A DNA stretch of 64,000 nucleotides. Origin: Umbelopsis ramanniana AG (taxonomy: Eukaryota; Mucoromycota; Umbelopsidomycetes; Umbelopsidales; Umbelopsidaceae). The notes beneath the pieces were generated by a model. The model had not been told where the DNA came from. It saw only the letters and a program-made list of their open reading frames with translations, and did no database searches. The DNA is taken from the NCBI RefSeq assembly GCF_025399195.1, contig NW_026252121.1, positions 1 through 64,000 on the forward strand, in the 5' to 3' direction. This document shows, piece after piece, positions 10,523 through 22,449 of the stretch. Numbering within the stretch: the first letter of the stretch is position 1; the number at the start of each line of letters is the position of its first letter. A program made the translations under genes and the position numbers.

Positions 10523-11570
10523 TTCAGTTGCAGTTGAGTGTAGAGCTAAACAGGGGTACCACCTCGAAGATGTTTATTATATCGAAAATGTGACGTGATA
10601 TTTTTATGAAATAAAGAAATTTTTGGTTGCCCGAAGGCATTGATGGGATAAGCTGTGCCCACGCCAACGCCCACTGCTGTGTCAGGAGACTCTCTCATTG
10701 AAAATCATAGACTCTGGGAAAACTTGACATCTGTCGCTTTCACCTCTTGACAGTGCAGCGCAGTCAAGCGTTTGAACGATCATGAATAGCGCAACCAACC
10801 CAGCTGTAGTAGCATATTCGATCGGCTTGGTCTTTTTGCTTGTAACTGGTAGGAACTCAAAATGGGATAGCTCGAAAAATGAATAAAAAACAAACCTCAA
10901 AATTAATGGGATTCGTAAAAACAAAAGGCTGCACCAACGTCACGATTGGTTCCATGATCAACTCATTATTCACGCTAACATAAAGACAAGGCATACTTTG
11001 GGAGACGCAGTCAACGGTGAATGATAGCTGCTTTACTGACGAAATCGATGCTGATGCAATCGGTTTGACGGGTCGTTCGCTATCATCCTGATGTATGACC
11101 CGGAAAAAACGTCGGCGCCACCTTCCCCGTACCACACCCTAAGCGAGATCTCCTCCCCGATTACCTTGTTAGAAGGATCTCCCTGTGAATTGTTGATTGC
11201 CACCCATTTTGGTTACTGGTATTTGACGGATTTGAGTCATACTGGCATAGGTTGCTGCCACCTTACATTCAGAGGAACCATTGAAATTCACCTTTTACTG
11301 CCCAACGTTACTGAATTGCTGCGGGCGAAAAACAAAAAAAAAAAAGTGGGATGCATCCAAACTGAAAGCACGGCGTATCTATGAACGCTTAGTTACTCCA
11401 AAGCCACCGTCCGTAGTGAACGATAACCCCTTGTAAAGCAATATAGCAATCGCTTGGAAAGCAAGCCACGTGCTTGCCAGCCTATTGCAACCATTGCTTT
11501 TCGGTTCCCATAGCTTCTTTCTCTTCTCTTCCTTTTGTTTGGGTGGCCGCCTTTTCATTCTTTTTCATTC
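10523..11570. other. Intergenic between subunit k and the 459-aa protein gene
   Basis: About 1 kb between divergent starts at 10522 (minus) and 11571 (plus). A CACGTG lies at 11467-11472, about 100 bp before the plus-strand ATG, which is preceded by a CT-rich leader. The minus strand of 10682-11135 has open frames described separately. A 19-nt segment at 11344-11362 recurs in the hexokinase last exon. Confidence 0.45.
10682..11135 (-). pseudogene. Possible broken or unrecognised small membrane-protein gene
   Basis: The minus strand has an open stretch at 10857-11135 whose translation looks beta-rich (QLSFTVDCVSQSMPCLYVSV, then TLVQPFVFTNPINFE). A second stretch, 10682-10850, has charged residues before a hydrophobic segment (KKTKPIEYATTAGLVALFMI). 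A 40-nt weak intron (GTTTGT to TTTGAG) could join them in phase. No start codon with a plausible upstream exon is visible, and frames between 11136 and 11340 are interrupted. The layout of a lumenal beta domain then one membrane helix recalls proteins such as PIG-X/Pbn1, but no signature supports that name. It may be a decayed gene, a real gene with exons I cannot place, or chance. Confidence 0.18.
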
Positions 11571-13207
11571 ATGCAGTCAGCAGAACGACAAAAACCTCGA
11601 ACCATTCGTCGTACTAGTATAGAGGATGATTTGGTAAGATCTTAACTTCCGATATTGGGCGATACGCAGGCAAATCTCAGCTGACCAGCATTTGGTAGTC
11701 AAATGTTCCTCACCATGACATAATTCAGGATGGCCATGACTTGATCTTCCAAGAGTTTCAACTAGAACCTTTTGATTATAGTGATATTCTGGATGTCATG
11801 CCTATCAGCCAACTGAGCACGGAACCCCAGTTGGTAAGAATTTTTTTTTTTATTATTTTGCTCACATGCCACCCGTTTGCGATCATCCATGCCTAAAACA
11901 TTTATGCTCTCGATACAGCAACAACCACATGGCCATATAACGAAAGAAATTCTCAACACTTGCATGGCATTAGACTACAGTTGCCTTTACTTACTGGATG
12001 CGTTTACTGTGCAATATTCTTCACTCACGAACGACCATGATCTTTCAACGTGTCATAAAATGCTGAGTGATTTAATTTCAGCTCATGGAACCGCCAGTTC
12101 CAGTTTACATTCTGAAATATTGGAATCTATTAAGCTGCAGCTGCAGAATGTGCTACAATCCAAAGATGCCCAGAAGCTTGTTGAGCACATCGTCTTAGTC
12201 GCAAACAATGTATACAAAATGATTCAGACGGCAAGGCAACGTCCCTCCACATTGGATACCACCCAATTTACCAACCAAGATACCGATGAGGCTATGCTCA
12301 TCGTTCAACGCATTGTTGAAGATTTACAAACCATGCGAGCCAACGCTACCCAAACTCCTGATGACAATGACACTTGGGAACAAATCGATTCTTCCATGGC
12401 GGTCGTTGAACATTTAATTGATACCATTTTATGTGACTCTCAACTCCCTCACTACAACGACGCTTGTGGTCCACGAACCGAAGTCGCTGGCTTATTACCA
12501 CCCTACTATAATAACGCATCGATCAAAGCGAAAGATCCTTTTGATACGGATGATTCCAAACGAACGTACGATTTGGACGGTCTCATTTCTGCCCTTGATC
12601 GAATCACAACCTCCGTTCCTCGCCTACATAATCAATGTTTTGAACTAAACGAGCGACAGCGACATCAAATGGATACTGCTACCATGCAAGCTACTGTAGA
12701 CAGGTTGGCCCGTGGTCGACTTGATAACCAAAGGGCCAATACACCCAAACATCGGACCAAACCAAGCAATAGCCTTGCTACCAATGCTGCAGAGAAGCTT
12801 GTTGACTGTCAGCCATCTAAGGTAACTCTTTTTTTCATGAGGTATGTGATCGTCACCGGCTAACATCCGCTTTTGGACGCTCGCTTCCCTGTATTTAGAA
12901 TTGCAAATATCCAGAACAAATGTTTATGGCTTTGATGCGTCGGTGGGTGCATTCCATATTAACTTATGGCGAACGTCGAAGGGACCGACATCGCCGAAAG
13001 ACCAAGGCTGAGCGTGATCGGTATACATCGGACTTAATCACCCGGTTTGAACGGTTACGAGAAAAAACTCGCTTGCATAATCAAGACGCTGTGATGATGC
13101 TCTGCTATCATGAATTAGACCAAATCCTCAATCACCTTGATAAGACCACACATCAGTTTGCTAACCAGCGAGCGTCTTTTCGACCCAGGTCGGCGGCTAC
13201 TTCATAA
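11571..13207 (+). CDS. Uncharacterised 459-residue protein
   Basis: Four exons (11571-11633, 11729-11833, 11919-12821, 12899-13207) join in frame with consensus splice sites. I do not recognise the family. Residues 1-55 are acidic and polar (SIEDDLDGHDLIFQEFQ). A helical region follows with the pattern CMALDYSCLYLLDAFTVQYS and LVEHIVLVANNVYKMI. The centre is polar. The last exon is very basic and helical (RRDRHRRKTKAERDRYTSD) and ends in RPRSAATS. There is no signal peptide or membrane segment. The basic C-terminal helix could be a nuclear-localisation or nucleic-acid-binding element, but that is a guess. The gene is head to head with the ATP synthase subunit k gene over a 1.05-kb spacer and has a CACGTG about 100 bp upstream. 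Confidence 0.75.
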
Positions 13208-13865
13208 TGTGAAAACATAACCGAAAAAAAAAAATATAACTGGATTCCCCGCCCCTTACTTTGCCAACCAAATACCAACGACGTGCGCCGGTTTTTTTTA
13301 ATGAACTCATTTTTTCTACAAGGCGCATTCCGCTATTCCCCTACGAAGCTCAACTTGACATGCTTGCATTTTGAATGGCTTCTTGATCCATGACATAATC
13401 TATATAAATGACTGTTGTTTAATGAAGTGGGGACTTTCCGTTTGGGGGATTATAACCGAAAGGTCTCAGAACTTGAAGCTAAGCCAACCAAGCAAAAGAA
13501 GAGCCGCCGCGTCTGAGTTGACACTGAATGAGTGACCCACGAAATGGGCCCCAGCATGGCCTAGCTTTTGCTATTCAAGCACCGATTCAACTCAAAACGT
13601 TTTTCTTTGGCCTTCGCTCTTTCTCTCTTGGTCTTTCTCATCGCTCTCGTCGCAGCAGGTCTGCTTCTCATTCAAAACTACATTTCCCCCTCAACTCTTT
13701 GCTAAGGTCAAAGTCCGTTGTTCTTCTTTTATTATTCCCTTCTTAATTGTGGATTGATTCTGCTCACCTTTGTTCATATAAGAAAGCGCTTCTCAGCACA
13801 GCATATATATAGTTCCCTACATATCCACCCATTTCATTGCTACCTCCTTTTTTATTCTTTTTGCA
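13208..13865. other. Intergenic: terminator of the 459-aa gene and long CT-rich leader of the next gene
   Basis: From about 13590 the plus strand is strongly pyrimidine-rich (CTCTTTCTCTCTTGGTCTTTCTC region), and TATATATAG lies at 13803-13811. The rest shows nothing I can name. Confidence 0.45.
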
Positions 13866-14780
13866 ATGTCATACACTGGTGCTACCGAGAACCCTTCGTC
13901 TTTGCATCATCGCCAAGGTAAGGAAATCTTGGCAGGGTATTATCCCCCCAACAAAAAAAAATAATGGTTTCAAATGGCTAACCTGACTTTTTTCCCTTCA
14001 GACACTCGCCCTACTTACCATGACGACAGTAGCGATGACGGCTTTTACGATTATTTATCAGAAGATGACGATGACTACGATGAAATTGCGTATCTGCGGC
14101 ATAAACTCAATCGCCTAGAACTAGATAACAAGTTTTTATCTCAGCAAAATACCCATCTTGGAAAGGAACTGTCTTTCAACCGATACACTACGGTTGCAAT
14201 GAGAAACATTGTTTCTCAAAAAGAGTCGTCTCTGCAGGCAGCCAGTCAGGAACTGGAAAAGGCTCACTTTCGTATCAGGATGTTGGAAACCCTGCTTACG
14301 GGTCGCAAACAGCTTTACGATATCGTACCACCTCATAGTCCATCTGGAATGGACCAATCTTTGCGCTCACAGGCCATTCATGCTCTCAAGAAGAACCATC
14401 GCTCAACTGTGACCGAAGACGAGTCAGCTCTTGATGAGGATGACTCCGACTACGATCATGATGTGCGTAGAACGAACATTCAGTCTGTTTTACCCATTCG
14501 CTCGTCTTCTCCTTCCGACGACATACCCGACTCTCGTCGCTCATCGCAGGATATCTCTGCCAGTGGCAGCGATTCCGATGAAAGCTCCGTCCACCAATCC
14601 AGTCCACCTAGCCGTCCATCCGATGATAAGGTCAATATCTGGAACAAGAACGAAGACTTGTTTGCTGATGAATACGTCGATCTAGTCGGCTGGCACGACG
14701 ACGAAGATACCAATCAAATGGCCCAGAAATCCGTTAAACCGTCGTTCATCAATCACCAGCCTATAGTCACCTCTTTGTAA
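13866..14780 (+). CDS. Uncharacterised acidic coiled-coil protein
   Basis: Two exons (13866-13917 and 14002-14780) code for 276 residues starting MSYTGATENPSS. Residues about 20-45 are Asp/Glu-rich (SSDDGFYDYLSEDDDDYDE). Residues about 45-105 form a coiled coil with Leu heptads (EIAYLRHKLNRLELDNKFLS and SLQAASQELEKAHFRIRMLE). The rest is acidic and Ser-rich, with SP sites suited to proline-directed kinases and a final YVDLVGWHDDED patch. No enzymatic domain or targeting signal is seen. The gene lies just upstream of a microtubule plus-end protein gene, but nothing in the sequence ties the two together. Confidence 0.78.
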
Positions 14781-15068
14781 ATTTTCTCTTTTTTTCTCGT
14801 TTTGATGCTCGCTGTTTGGGTTACCCCCTATTTTTCCCATGTAGCTAGCTACCATCACCATTTCCTCTCACTTTGATCGTTTTATATAAAACATAAAGAA
14901 AAAATTTGACAAACCATTGGTAAAAAGAACCGTCTGCTTGTGTGGCAAGGAGACAAAAAGGTGATCGTACGTAATGACCTAAAATAAGTTTCTGTCTGCT
15001 TGACTCCCGTAGTGTTCTGTGTGGAAAACTTTTTTTTCTTACTGCACAAACAAACAGTGTGGCATGGA

Positions 15069-17693
15069 ATGACTTCCATCTCTTCCAACATTCCAACATT
15101 GCCAACTCCCAGTAACAGCAAAAGCCGGCTGGCTCAGCCAAAGGCGAGCTATTCAACACGTACCACTGGCTCCACCACCCAGCAGGCAGCCTTGAAACTC
15201 CAGACTTCAAAGTCCACCACCACTCTCCCACGTCGTACAACTACTAAACCGTCCATATCAACCACCAAAGTCCAGGCTACACCACAAGTAGGCGACCGGG
15301 TCATACTAGAGAACGGCTTAACAGGAACGTTGCGGTACTTGGGAGAGACATCGTTTAAGAAAGGTCATTGGGCAGGTATCGAATTGGATGAGTTAGGCAC
15401 AGGCAAGAACTCGGGCACTGTAAACGGGTAAGTGTTATTATTTGTCAACGCGTTACATGATCCTTGACCAATTATTTTTGAAATCAGGACGAGTTACTTT
15501 CAATGTCGGCCCAATACAGGATTATTTGTTTTGGCTCAGAAAGTTCAATTACTGGAACGAAGAAAATTATCCCCGTCTAATGAAGGAAAAACCATCCTCT
15601 CCCCAATAGGGAGGAAGTCTGCGCTTCAAAATAAACTGGGGAACCGACCTACTGAATTTGAACAAGACAAGGCTACGCGAGTGAATGTTGAAGAATTACA
15701 AGCGGCTCTAAACAAGGCGCTCCGCGAAAATGCCTCGCTCAAAGACAATCAGGACCAAGTGGTCCGACTGGAGAAACTTTTCACTTTGGAAAAGCGCTCC
15801 AACGAGAAACTACACTACGAACTGGATCATGCAAAGAAATTACATGCAGCTCAGTTGAAGACCTGCCACGAGGAGTTAGGCCATTTGGGAGCAACCATAG
15901 ACGAATTGGAAGCCGTCAACAAGGTCCTGAATTCAACCCTACAGGATTTATCGACTCAACCATTGCATCATCATCAGAGAGTGTCTTCAGACTCCATTGA
16001 GTTCTATCGCCTTACGAAACAATGGACGGACTTACAGGAGAAACATCGTATGATAAGTGAACAACTGGAAAGGGAAAAAGAGCAGCACCGTGCTACTCAA
16101 CGACAGCTCGCTCATGCCCATAGCGCCACACAGGAAGAGATAAGCGATCGCGGCCGAGAGTCTACGTTGATCCAGGCCAAGCTAGACGACGCCATCCACC
16201 AGATTGAAAATTTAACACTAGAAAAACAAGCTCTACACCATGAACTTGACACTTTGAGGTCCCGCAACGGGGAAAATGGTTCTCAAGAGCGTGGCATTTT
16301 ACTACAATTGAACAGCCAGCTTAGCGAGCAGCAGACGGAAAATGAAGATCTCAAATTTGCGCTGCAAGAGCTAACCATTGCACTAGAAAAGGCAAAGGAA
16401 CATGCTGCAGACAAGAATGGCCAATCCGAAACTCAGCTAGGTCTCAAGCGAAGCACGGCAGAGTCTGATTTGGCAGCTTTGACGGAGAAGTATGAAATCA
16501 CAGTGCAGGCACTCGAAGACGAGAAAATGGCGACTGTCAAGTTAAAGGAGCAAATTTCTGAGCTCCAATCTTCCACCACCTCCATACAGCAGTTGGAGCA
16601 GGCCAATGCCACATACCAAGAAAGTCTGGTGGCTTCCATGGAAAGAATCAATGCTCTTGAAGACGAGATCTCCCATTTATACAGCACAAAGAACGTGGCC
16701 TTGGAGCAATCAGAGAGACAAACCGCCATGGAGAAAGAGCTAGCTGACAAGCAGCGTATCATCGACCAGCTGCTTGGTGATATATCAGAGCTTCAATCTC
16801 AGCTATCTGAAAGCCGTGAACAAGTGGATGTACAAATAGACCAGCTGAACGCCTTACGCCAAGCGAGGGATCAAAATGTTACAGAGTACCAGCATCTCCA
16901 AGAAGCCCATAAGCAACTGGAGATGGAATGCCTGAAACTTATGGATGAAATCATTGTAAATGCCAACCACGACTTCAACGAGGATCCACGTAGTCCAGAA
17001 ACACCGCCGCCCGGAAACTTCAGTTATGCGCTCCAATTATCTCATCGTCAGACGAAGGTTTTAGAGGGCAAGGTGGCGAAGCTTCAATCGGAAATGATGG
17101 CCAACATGCACACCGCTACACAGCAGCATCAGAAAGTCCTCCAGAGCAAAGACGCAACCATTGCGAAACTCAGTAAAGAATTATCGGATTTCGAGCACTT
17201 GGTGGAGAACAAGATATTCCGTGAATCAGAACTAGAAGAGCGGTTGATCAAAGAACAGGGACGACGAAAGCGGCTGGAGCAAGAGATTGTAGACATACAA
17301 GCGCAAAGTCACGTTCCCATCAGTCCACGATCCGATCAAGATTCTTCAAACGCCTACGATGATACTAGCGCCGTGTTGAAACATGACTCCATTCACTATG
17401 TTGCTCGTGGCAAACAAGATTCCAGATCAGAATCCTATTGTGGAATTTGCGATCGTTTTGGCCATGATACCATTGACTGTAAGAAACTCGGTGCGCCGGA
17501 TATATTAAACTCGTATTCATCTCAAGATAATGGTCAACCTGTAAGTTTTGCGAAAAAAATTTAGGAATATGTGGTTCATGATTTACTTACTATTTTATTT
17601 TCTCTAACCACGTAGCATTGTGATTATTGTGAGATGACGGCCGATATACCCCATTGGACAGACGATTGCCCATACCAACAAGAATCTTATTGA
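15069..17693 (+). CDS. CLIP-170-type CAP-Gly microtubule plus-end protein
   Basis: Three exons (15069-15427, 15488-17540, 17616-17693) give 829 residues. After a Ser/Thr/basic N-terminus comes one CAP-Gly domain (VGDRVILENGLTGTLRYLGE, KKGHWAGIELDE, GKNSGTVNGTSYFQC). A long coiled coil with Leu heptads runs from about residue 150 to 720. At the C-terminus there are two zinc knuckles: YCGICDRFGHDTIDC, and HCDYCEM...HWTDDC in the last small exon. CAP-Gly, coiled coil and two zinc knuckles is the CLIP-170/Tip1/Bik1 plan. The domain binds EEHxxF ends of tubulin and EB1, and the knuckles bind the LIS1/dynactin system. In fungi these proteins steer microtubule growth and polarised hyphal extension. 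Most CLIPs in animals have two CAP-Gly domains and fungal ones have one, as here. The start follows an in-frame upstream region that could hold a 5' UTR intron. Confidence 0.92.
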
Positions 17694-18185
17694 GACTTCT
17701 TTGAGTTTTGGTGATATCACACTTTTGCATTTCACAACAAGTGAACCTGTTTTCCAAAATGAAGTGAGGGGGCTTCCTAATGTGAAGCTTTCATAAAAAA
17801 GTTGCTTGTTTTTCCATTGTTTTTTCTACGACCAAAGCGCAGTAGACCCGCCTTGTAAAAAAAAAAAAAAAACACATAAAAGATATAAAAATTCCTCCTT
17901 TCAATACGCACATAATTAAAAAATGTCGTTGTTCTTAGTCATTGATGTCCACTACTTTTTAAAAGTAGCTGATTAGTCCTTCATAATAATAAAAAAATTG
18001 TCTCTCTGAAATAATGATAGATAGAATGTCTTGCGACATGGTGTTAAGTAGCTGTGCCGTCCCGTAGCAAATACTATGCATTTTATGAGCTAATGCTCCC
18101 CTAACCCTATCACGTGACTCCCAAAAAGTGTTTATGGCTGCGGTGCCCTTTGCTGACAGAAAATTACAGTTATCCTTACAGCTTA
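17694..18185. promoter_or_regulatory. SF3B1 promoter region with telobox-like and CACGTG motifs
   Basis: About 490 bp between the CLIP stop and the SF3B1 start. CCCTAACCCTA at 18099-18109 (telomere-repeat-like) sits one base from CACGTGAC at 18111-18118, 70-85 bp before the ATG at 18186. The left part is AT-rich with a long A tract near 17860 and looks like the CLIP 3' region. Confidence 0.55.
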
Positions 18186-21100
18186 ATGGCAGACGGTGAG
18201 CTTTGATCCTACTAATTCGCAGGTATCATACCTTCCACTAATCCAATGTATTCTCCGTCTTTAGATATTGAGAACGAAATTCGAGCTGCTCAAGCCAAGC
18301 GCGCCAAATTCAAGGACGGCCCACCTCCAACACTCGATCCAGCCAATAAGGATGATCGAGTATCGATGATGGGTGTATCTTTCGACACAGATCTCTACGG
18401 CGGTGGCAGCAAATTTGAAGGTTACGCTGACTCTTTGCCAGTCAATGACGACATGGAAGAAGACCAAGAAGAAATCACAGAGTACCAAGCTGCACAACGT
18501 CGATTGAATTCCTACACGGCACCAAAAGATTTGATTAACGAAACCGCAGCGGAAGGCGGCGAAGAAGTCGATCCTTTTGAGCACACTCGATCCAAGAATA
18601 TTGCTGAAAGAGAAGACGAGTACCATGCACGACGATTCAGACGACAACTATCACCTGGAAGAGTTGACGCATTTTCTGGTAAAGGCGACGATAATCAAGA
18701 ATCACGATCGTACGCTGAAGTCATGAAAGAAGCTGAACTTGACCGAGAAGAAGAAAGAGTTCGCGCTGCTATCATTCGAAAGAAACGTGAAGAGGCAGAA
18801 AAGGCAAAAGAGGCTGCCGCTCGAGGCGAGTCCGGCGACACCACTCCACCCAAAAAGAAAAGAAGATGGGATATTGCAACCCCTGCTCACGAACCCTCAT
18901 CGTCATCCGACTGGTCCAGCGATGACGGCGCTTCTGCTAAAGGAAAATGGGATGAAACCCCTCGCACCAGCGTTGACAGCGATATGACCCCTAAGCGACG
19001 CAACCGATGGGACGAAACTCCTGTAGCATCATCACAAGGTGGTTCTGCTTGGGATGCCACACCAAAGGCATCGAGTGGAAAGCGTTCACGTTGGGACGAA
19101 ACGCCTGTTGGTGTCAACGGAGTAGCGTCAACACCTGTAGCCTCTTCTGTCATGTTCACCCCTACCCCCAGCCAACTTCAAGTCCCTATGACACCTGAAG
19201 CTATGAACCATGTTCGATGGGAAAGAGAACTGGATGTTCGCAACCGTCCCCTTTCCGATGAAGAGTTGGATGCTATGTTCCCAACTTCTGGTTATAAGAT
19301 CTTGGATCCTCCAGCTGGCTACCAACCCATTCGCACACCTGCAAGAAAGTTGATGGCTACCCCTACACCACAGGACGTTGGATTTATGATGCAAGAGGAG
19401 ACTCGAGGTCAAATGTACGATTTACCGGCTGAAGTTCCTGGTATGGAGAATCTTCCATTTTTCAAGCAAGAGGATATGCAACATTTCGGAAAACTTCTAG
19501 ACGACAAGGATGAAACCGAGTTGTCCGTTGAAGAATTGATGGAGAGAAAGATCATGCGCCTTTTACTCCGAATCAAAAACGGCACTCCTCCCATGCGAAA
19601 AGTGGCTCTTCGTCAAATTACAGACAAGGCGAGAGACTTTGGACCAGGACCTTTGTTCAATCAAATTTTGCCGCTTTTGATGTCTCCTACACTTGAAGAC
19701 CAAGAACGTCACTTGCTTGTCAAAGTCATCGATCGTATTCTGTACAAGTTGGATGATCTGGTACGACCCTACGTGCACAAGATTTTGGTCGTCATTGAAC
19801 CTTTGCTGATTGATGAAGATTACTATGCTCGTGTTGAAGGTCGTGAAATCATTAGCAATTTGTCCAAGGCAGCCGGTTTGCCCACCATGATCACCACCAT
19901 GAGACCCGATATTGACCACGCTGATGAATATGTCCGTAACACCACCGCGCGTGCCTTCTCTGTGGTGGCTTCCGCCTTGGGTATTCCTGCGCTGTTGCCT
20001 TTCCTTAAAGCTGTTTGTCGGTCCAAGAAGTCTTGGCAAGCTCGACACACAGGTATCAAGATTGTTCAACAGATTGCCATTCTATTGGGATGTGCCGTGT
20101 TGCCCCAATTGAAGAACTTGGTCGAAGCCATTGGTCATGGTTTGGAAGATGAACAACAAAAGGTTCGCACCATCACTGCACTTGCCATCGCAGCCTTGGC
20201 TGAAGCCGCTGCTCCTTATGGTATCGAATCGTTTGATTCCGTCTTGAAGCCTTTGTGGACGGGTATTCGTCAACATCGTGGAAAAGGTCTTGCTGCTTTC
20301 CTCAAAGCCATTGGTTATATCATCCCTCTCATGGATGACGAGTATGCCAATTACTATACCAAGGAAGTCATGATCATCTTGATCCGAGAATTTCAATCGC
20401 CTGACGAAGAGATGAAGAAGATTGTGCTCAAGGTCGTCAAGCAATGTGCTGCTACCGATGGTGTTCAACCTCAATACATCAAGGAGGAGATTTTGCCTGA
20501 ATTTTTCAAGCACTTCTGGGTTCGTCGTATGGCTTTGGATCGACGAAACTATCGTCAAGTCGTTGAAACCACGGTGGAATTGGCGAACAAGGTTGGCGTC
20601 ACTGAAATTGTCAGCCGCATTGTGGAGGACCTCAAGGATGAAAGTGAGCCTTATCGCAAGATGGTGATGGAAACCATTGAAAAGGTGGTTTCCAATCTGG
20701 GTACCGCCGATATTGATCCTCGTCTGGAGGAAGTTCTGATTGACGGTATCCTCTATGCTTTCCAAGAACAAACCGTCGAAGACGTGGTCATGTTGAATGG
20801 TTTTGGTACGGTTGTGAATGCCCTGGGCATGCGCGTCAAGCCCTATCTGCAACAAATCTGTTACACCATTCTCTGGCGATTGAATAACAAGTCGGCCAAG
20901 GTACGACAACAGGCTGCCGATTTGATTTCTCGCATTGCTGTGGTCATGCGAACCTGTGGCGAAGAAAAGCTGATGAGTCAACTGGGACAAATCTTGTACG
21001 AATACCTCGGTGAAGAGTATCCAGAAGTCCTTGGTTCTATTCTCGGCGCCTTGAAGAGTATCGTGAACGTCATTGGTATGGCCAGCATGACGCCTCCCAT

Positions 21101-22048
21101 TAAGGACTTGCTGCCTCGATTGACGCCTATCTTGAAGAATCGCCACGAAAAGGTCCAAGAGAATTGTATTGATTTAGTCGGTCGTATTGCTGATCGTGGT
21201 GCAGAATATGTTTCGGCAAGAGAGTGGATGCGTATTTGTTTCGAGTTGCTCGATCTCTTGAAAGCTCACAAGATGGGTATTCGTCGTGCGTCGGTCAATA
21301 CCTTTGGTTACATTGCCAAGGCCATCGGACCACAGGATGTACTTGCTACATTGCTCAACAACCTCAAGGTTCAAGAACGTCAAAACCGTGTCTGTACCAC
21401 GGTTGCCATTGCCATTGTTGCTGAAACCTGTGCTCCCTTCACTGTGCTGCCGGCCCTTATGAACGAATACCGAGTACCTGAGCTCAACGTGCAAAATGGT
21501 GTCCTCAAGTCTCTCACCTTCATCTTTGAGTACATTGGTGAGATGGGCAAAGATTACATTGATGCTGTGGCACCCTTGTTGGAAGATGCTTTGATCGATC
21601 GTGATTTGGTTCATCGACAGACTGCCTGTGTGGTGGTCAAGCACATGTCACTTGGTGTTGTTGGACTTGGCTGTGAAGATGCCCTTCGGCACTTGCTCAA
21701 CTATGTTTGGCCCAACATTTTCGAAACGAGGTAAGCGCATTCGATTAGGTTGGTAGAGGTGGGGTATGGAACTTGACTAACATTTTTTTTTTCCCTTTTA
21801 GTCCTCACGTCATTAACGCCGTCATGGATGCCATCGAGGGTCTTCGAGTAGCCTTGGGACCTTCCACCATTCTGCAATATGTCCTTCAAGGTCTCTTCCA
21901 TCCTGCACGCAAAGTTCGTGAAGTGTACTGGAAGATCTACAACACTTTGTATATTGGCGCTCAAGACAGTCTTGTGCCTTACTACCCTAACATGGAGGAC
22001 GATGAAAAGAACACTTACCAGAGATACGAGCTTGGCTACGTTGTCTAA
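18186..22048 (+). CDS. SF3B1: Splicing factor SF3B1 (U2 snRNP, Hsh155)
   Basis: Exons 18186-18195, 18265-21730 and 21802-22048 code for 1240 residues. The 10-nt first exon (ATG GCA GAC G) joins to give [13 protein letters not shown]. Residues about 200-300 hold repeated RWDxTP/WDETP motifs, the cyclin-dependent phosphorylation and NIPP1-binding region. A KxxR/W-containing ULM-rich N-terminus precedes about 20 HEAT repeats that are nearly identical to human SF3B1 (for example [20 protein letters not shown] and [20 protein letters not shown]). The end RYELGYVV matches RYELDYIL. The protein clamps the branch-site helix in the U2 snRNP with PHF5A. The Lys equivalent to human K700 and the Arg/Val equivalent to R1074/V1078 are present. 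Human length is 1304, so the gene is complete. Confidence 0.98.
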
Positions 22049-22449
22049 ACGTCAAGTCCTTGAAACGATGACACAAAACAACATCCCCCGACCCCAAAAA
22101 AAAACAAAGACCATTACTAGTTTATATATACTTGCTTCCTCGTTTGAATTTCTCCCCTTTATTTTCTGTGTTTTTAAAGCATTTGTACATCTTCAGTCAA
22201 TAAAGAATCTGCAATTGACTCAAAGTCTTACCCAACCCAACCCCAAATGTGTGTGTGAGACTGTGAATTGAATCATCCCTTGCAGTCAGTTGGTCAGGGT
22301 TTTCTATATACTCTATCAGCCCTTAGCTGGGTGCATTCAATCAATGTGTTTATATTCTTGCTTGCTTGGTGTAAATGCTACTGTAATATTTCAAATGTAC
22401 ATTCAAAAAAGATAATTTTTTATAAAATGGGAGTTTGAGCTGTGGTTGC
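22049..22449. other. Convergent 3' regions of SF3B1 and the GT15 gene
   Basis: 401 bp between two stop codons facing each other. AATAAAG at 22200 (plus strand) is a plausible poly(A) signal for SF3B1. No gene seen. Confidence 0.5.

Noticed and set aside
11091-11384. 97-codon plus-strand ORF ending near an A tract
   Set aside because: Runs through a poly(A) tract giving Lys repeats, has no splice or promoter support and overlaps the minus-strand candidate.
20082-21158. 358-codon open frame antisense to SF3B1
   Set aside because: It lies wholly opposite highly conserved HEAT-repeat coding sequence. The frame arises from codon bias, and its product matches nothing.
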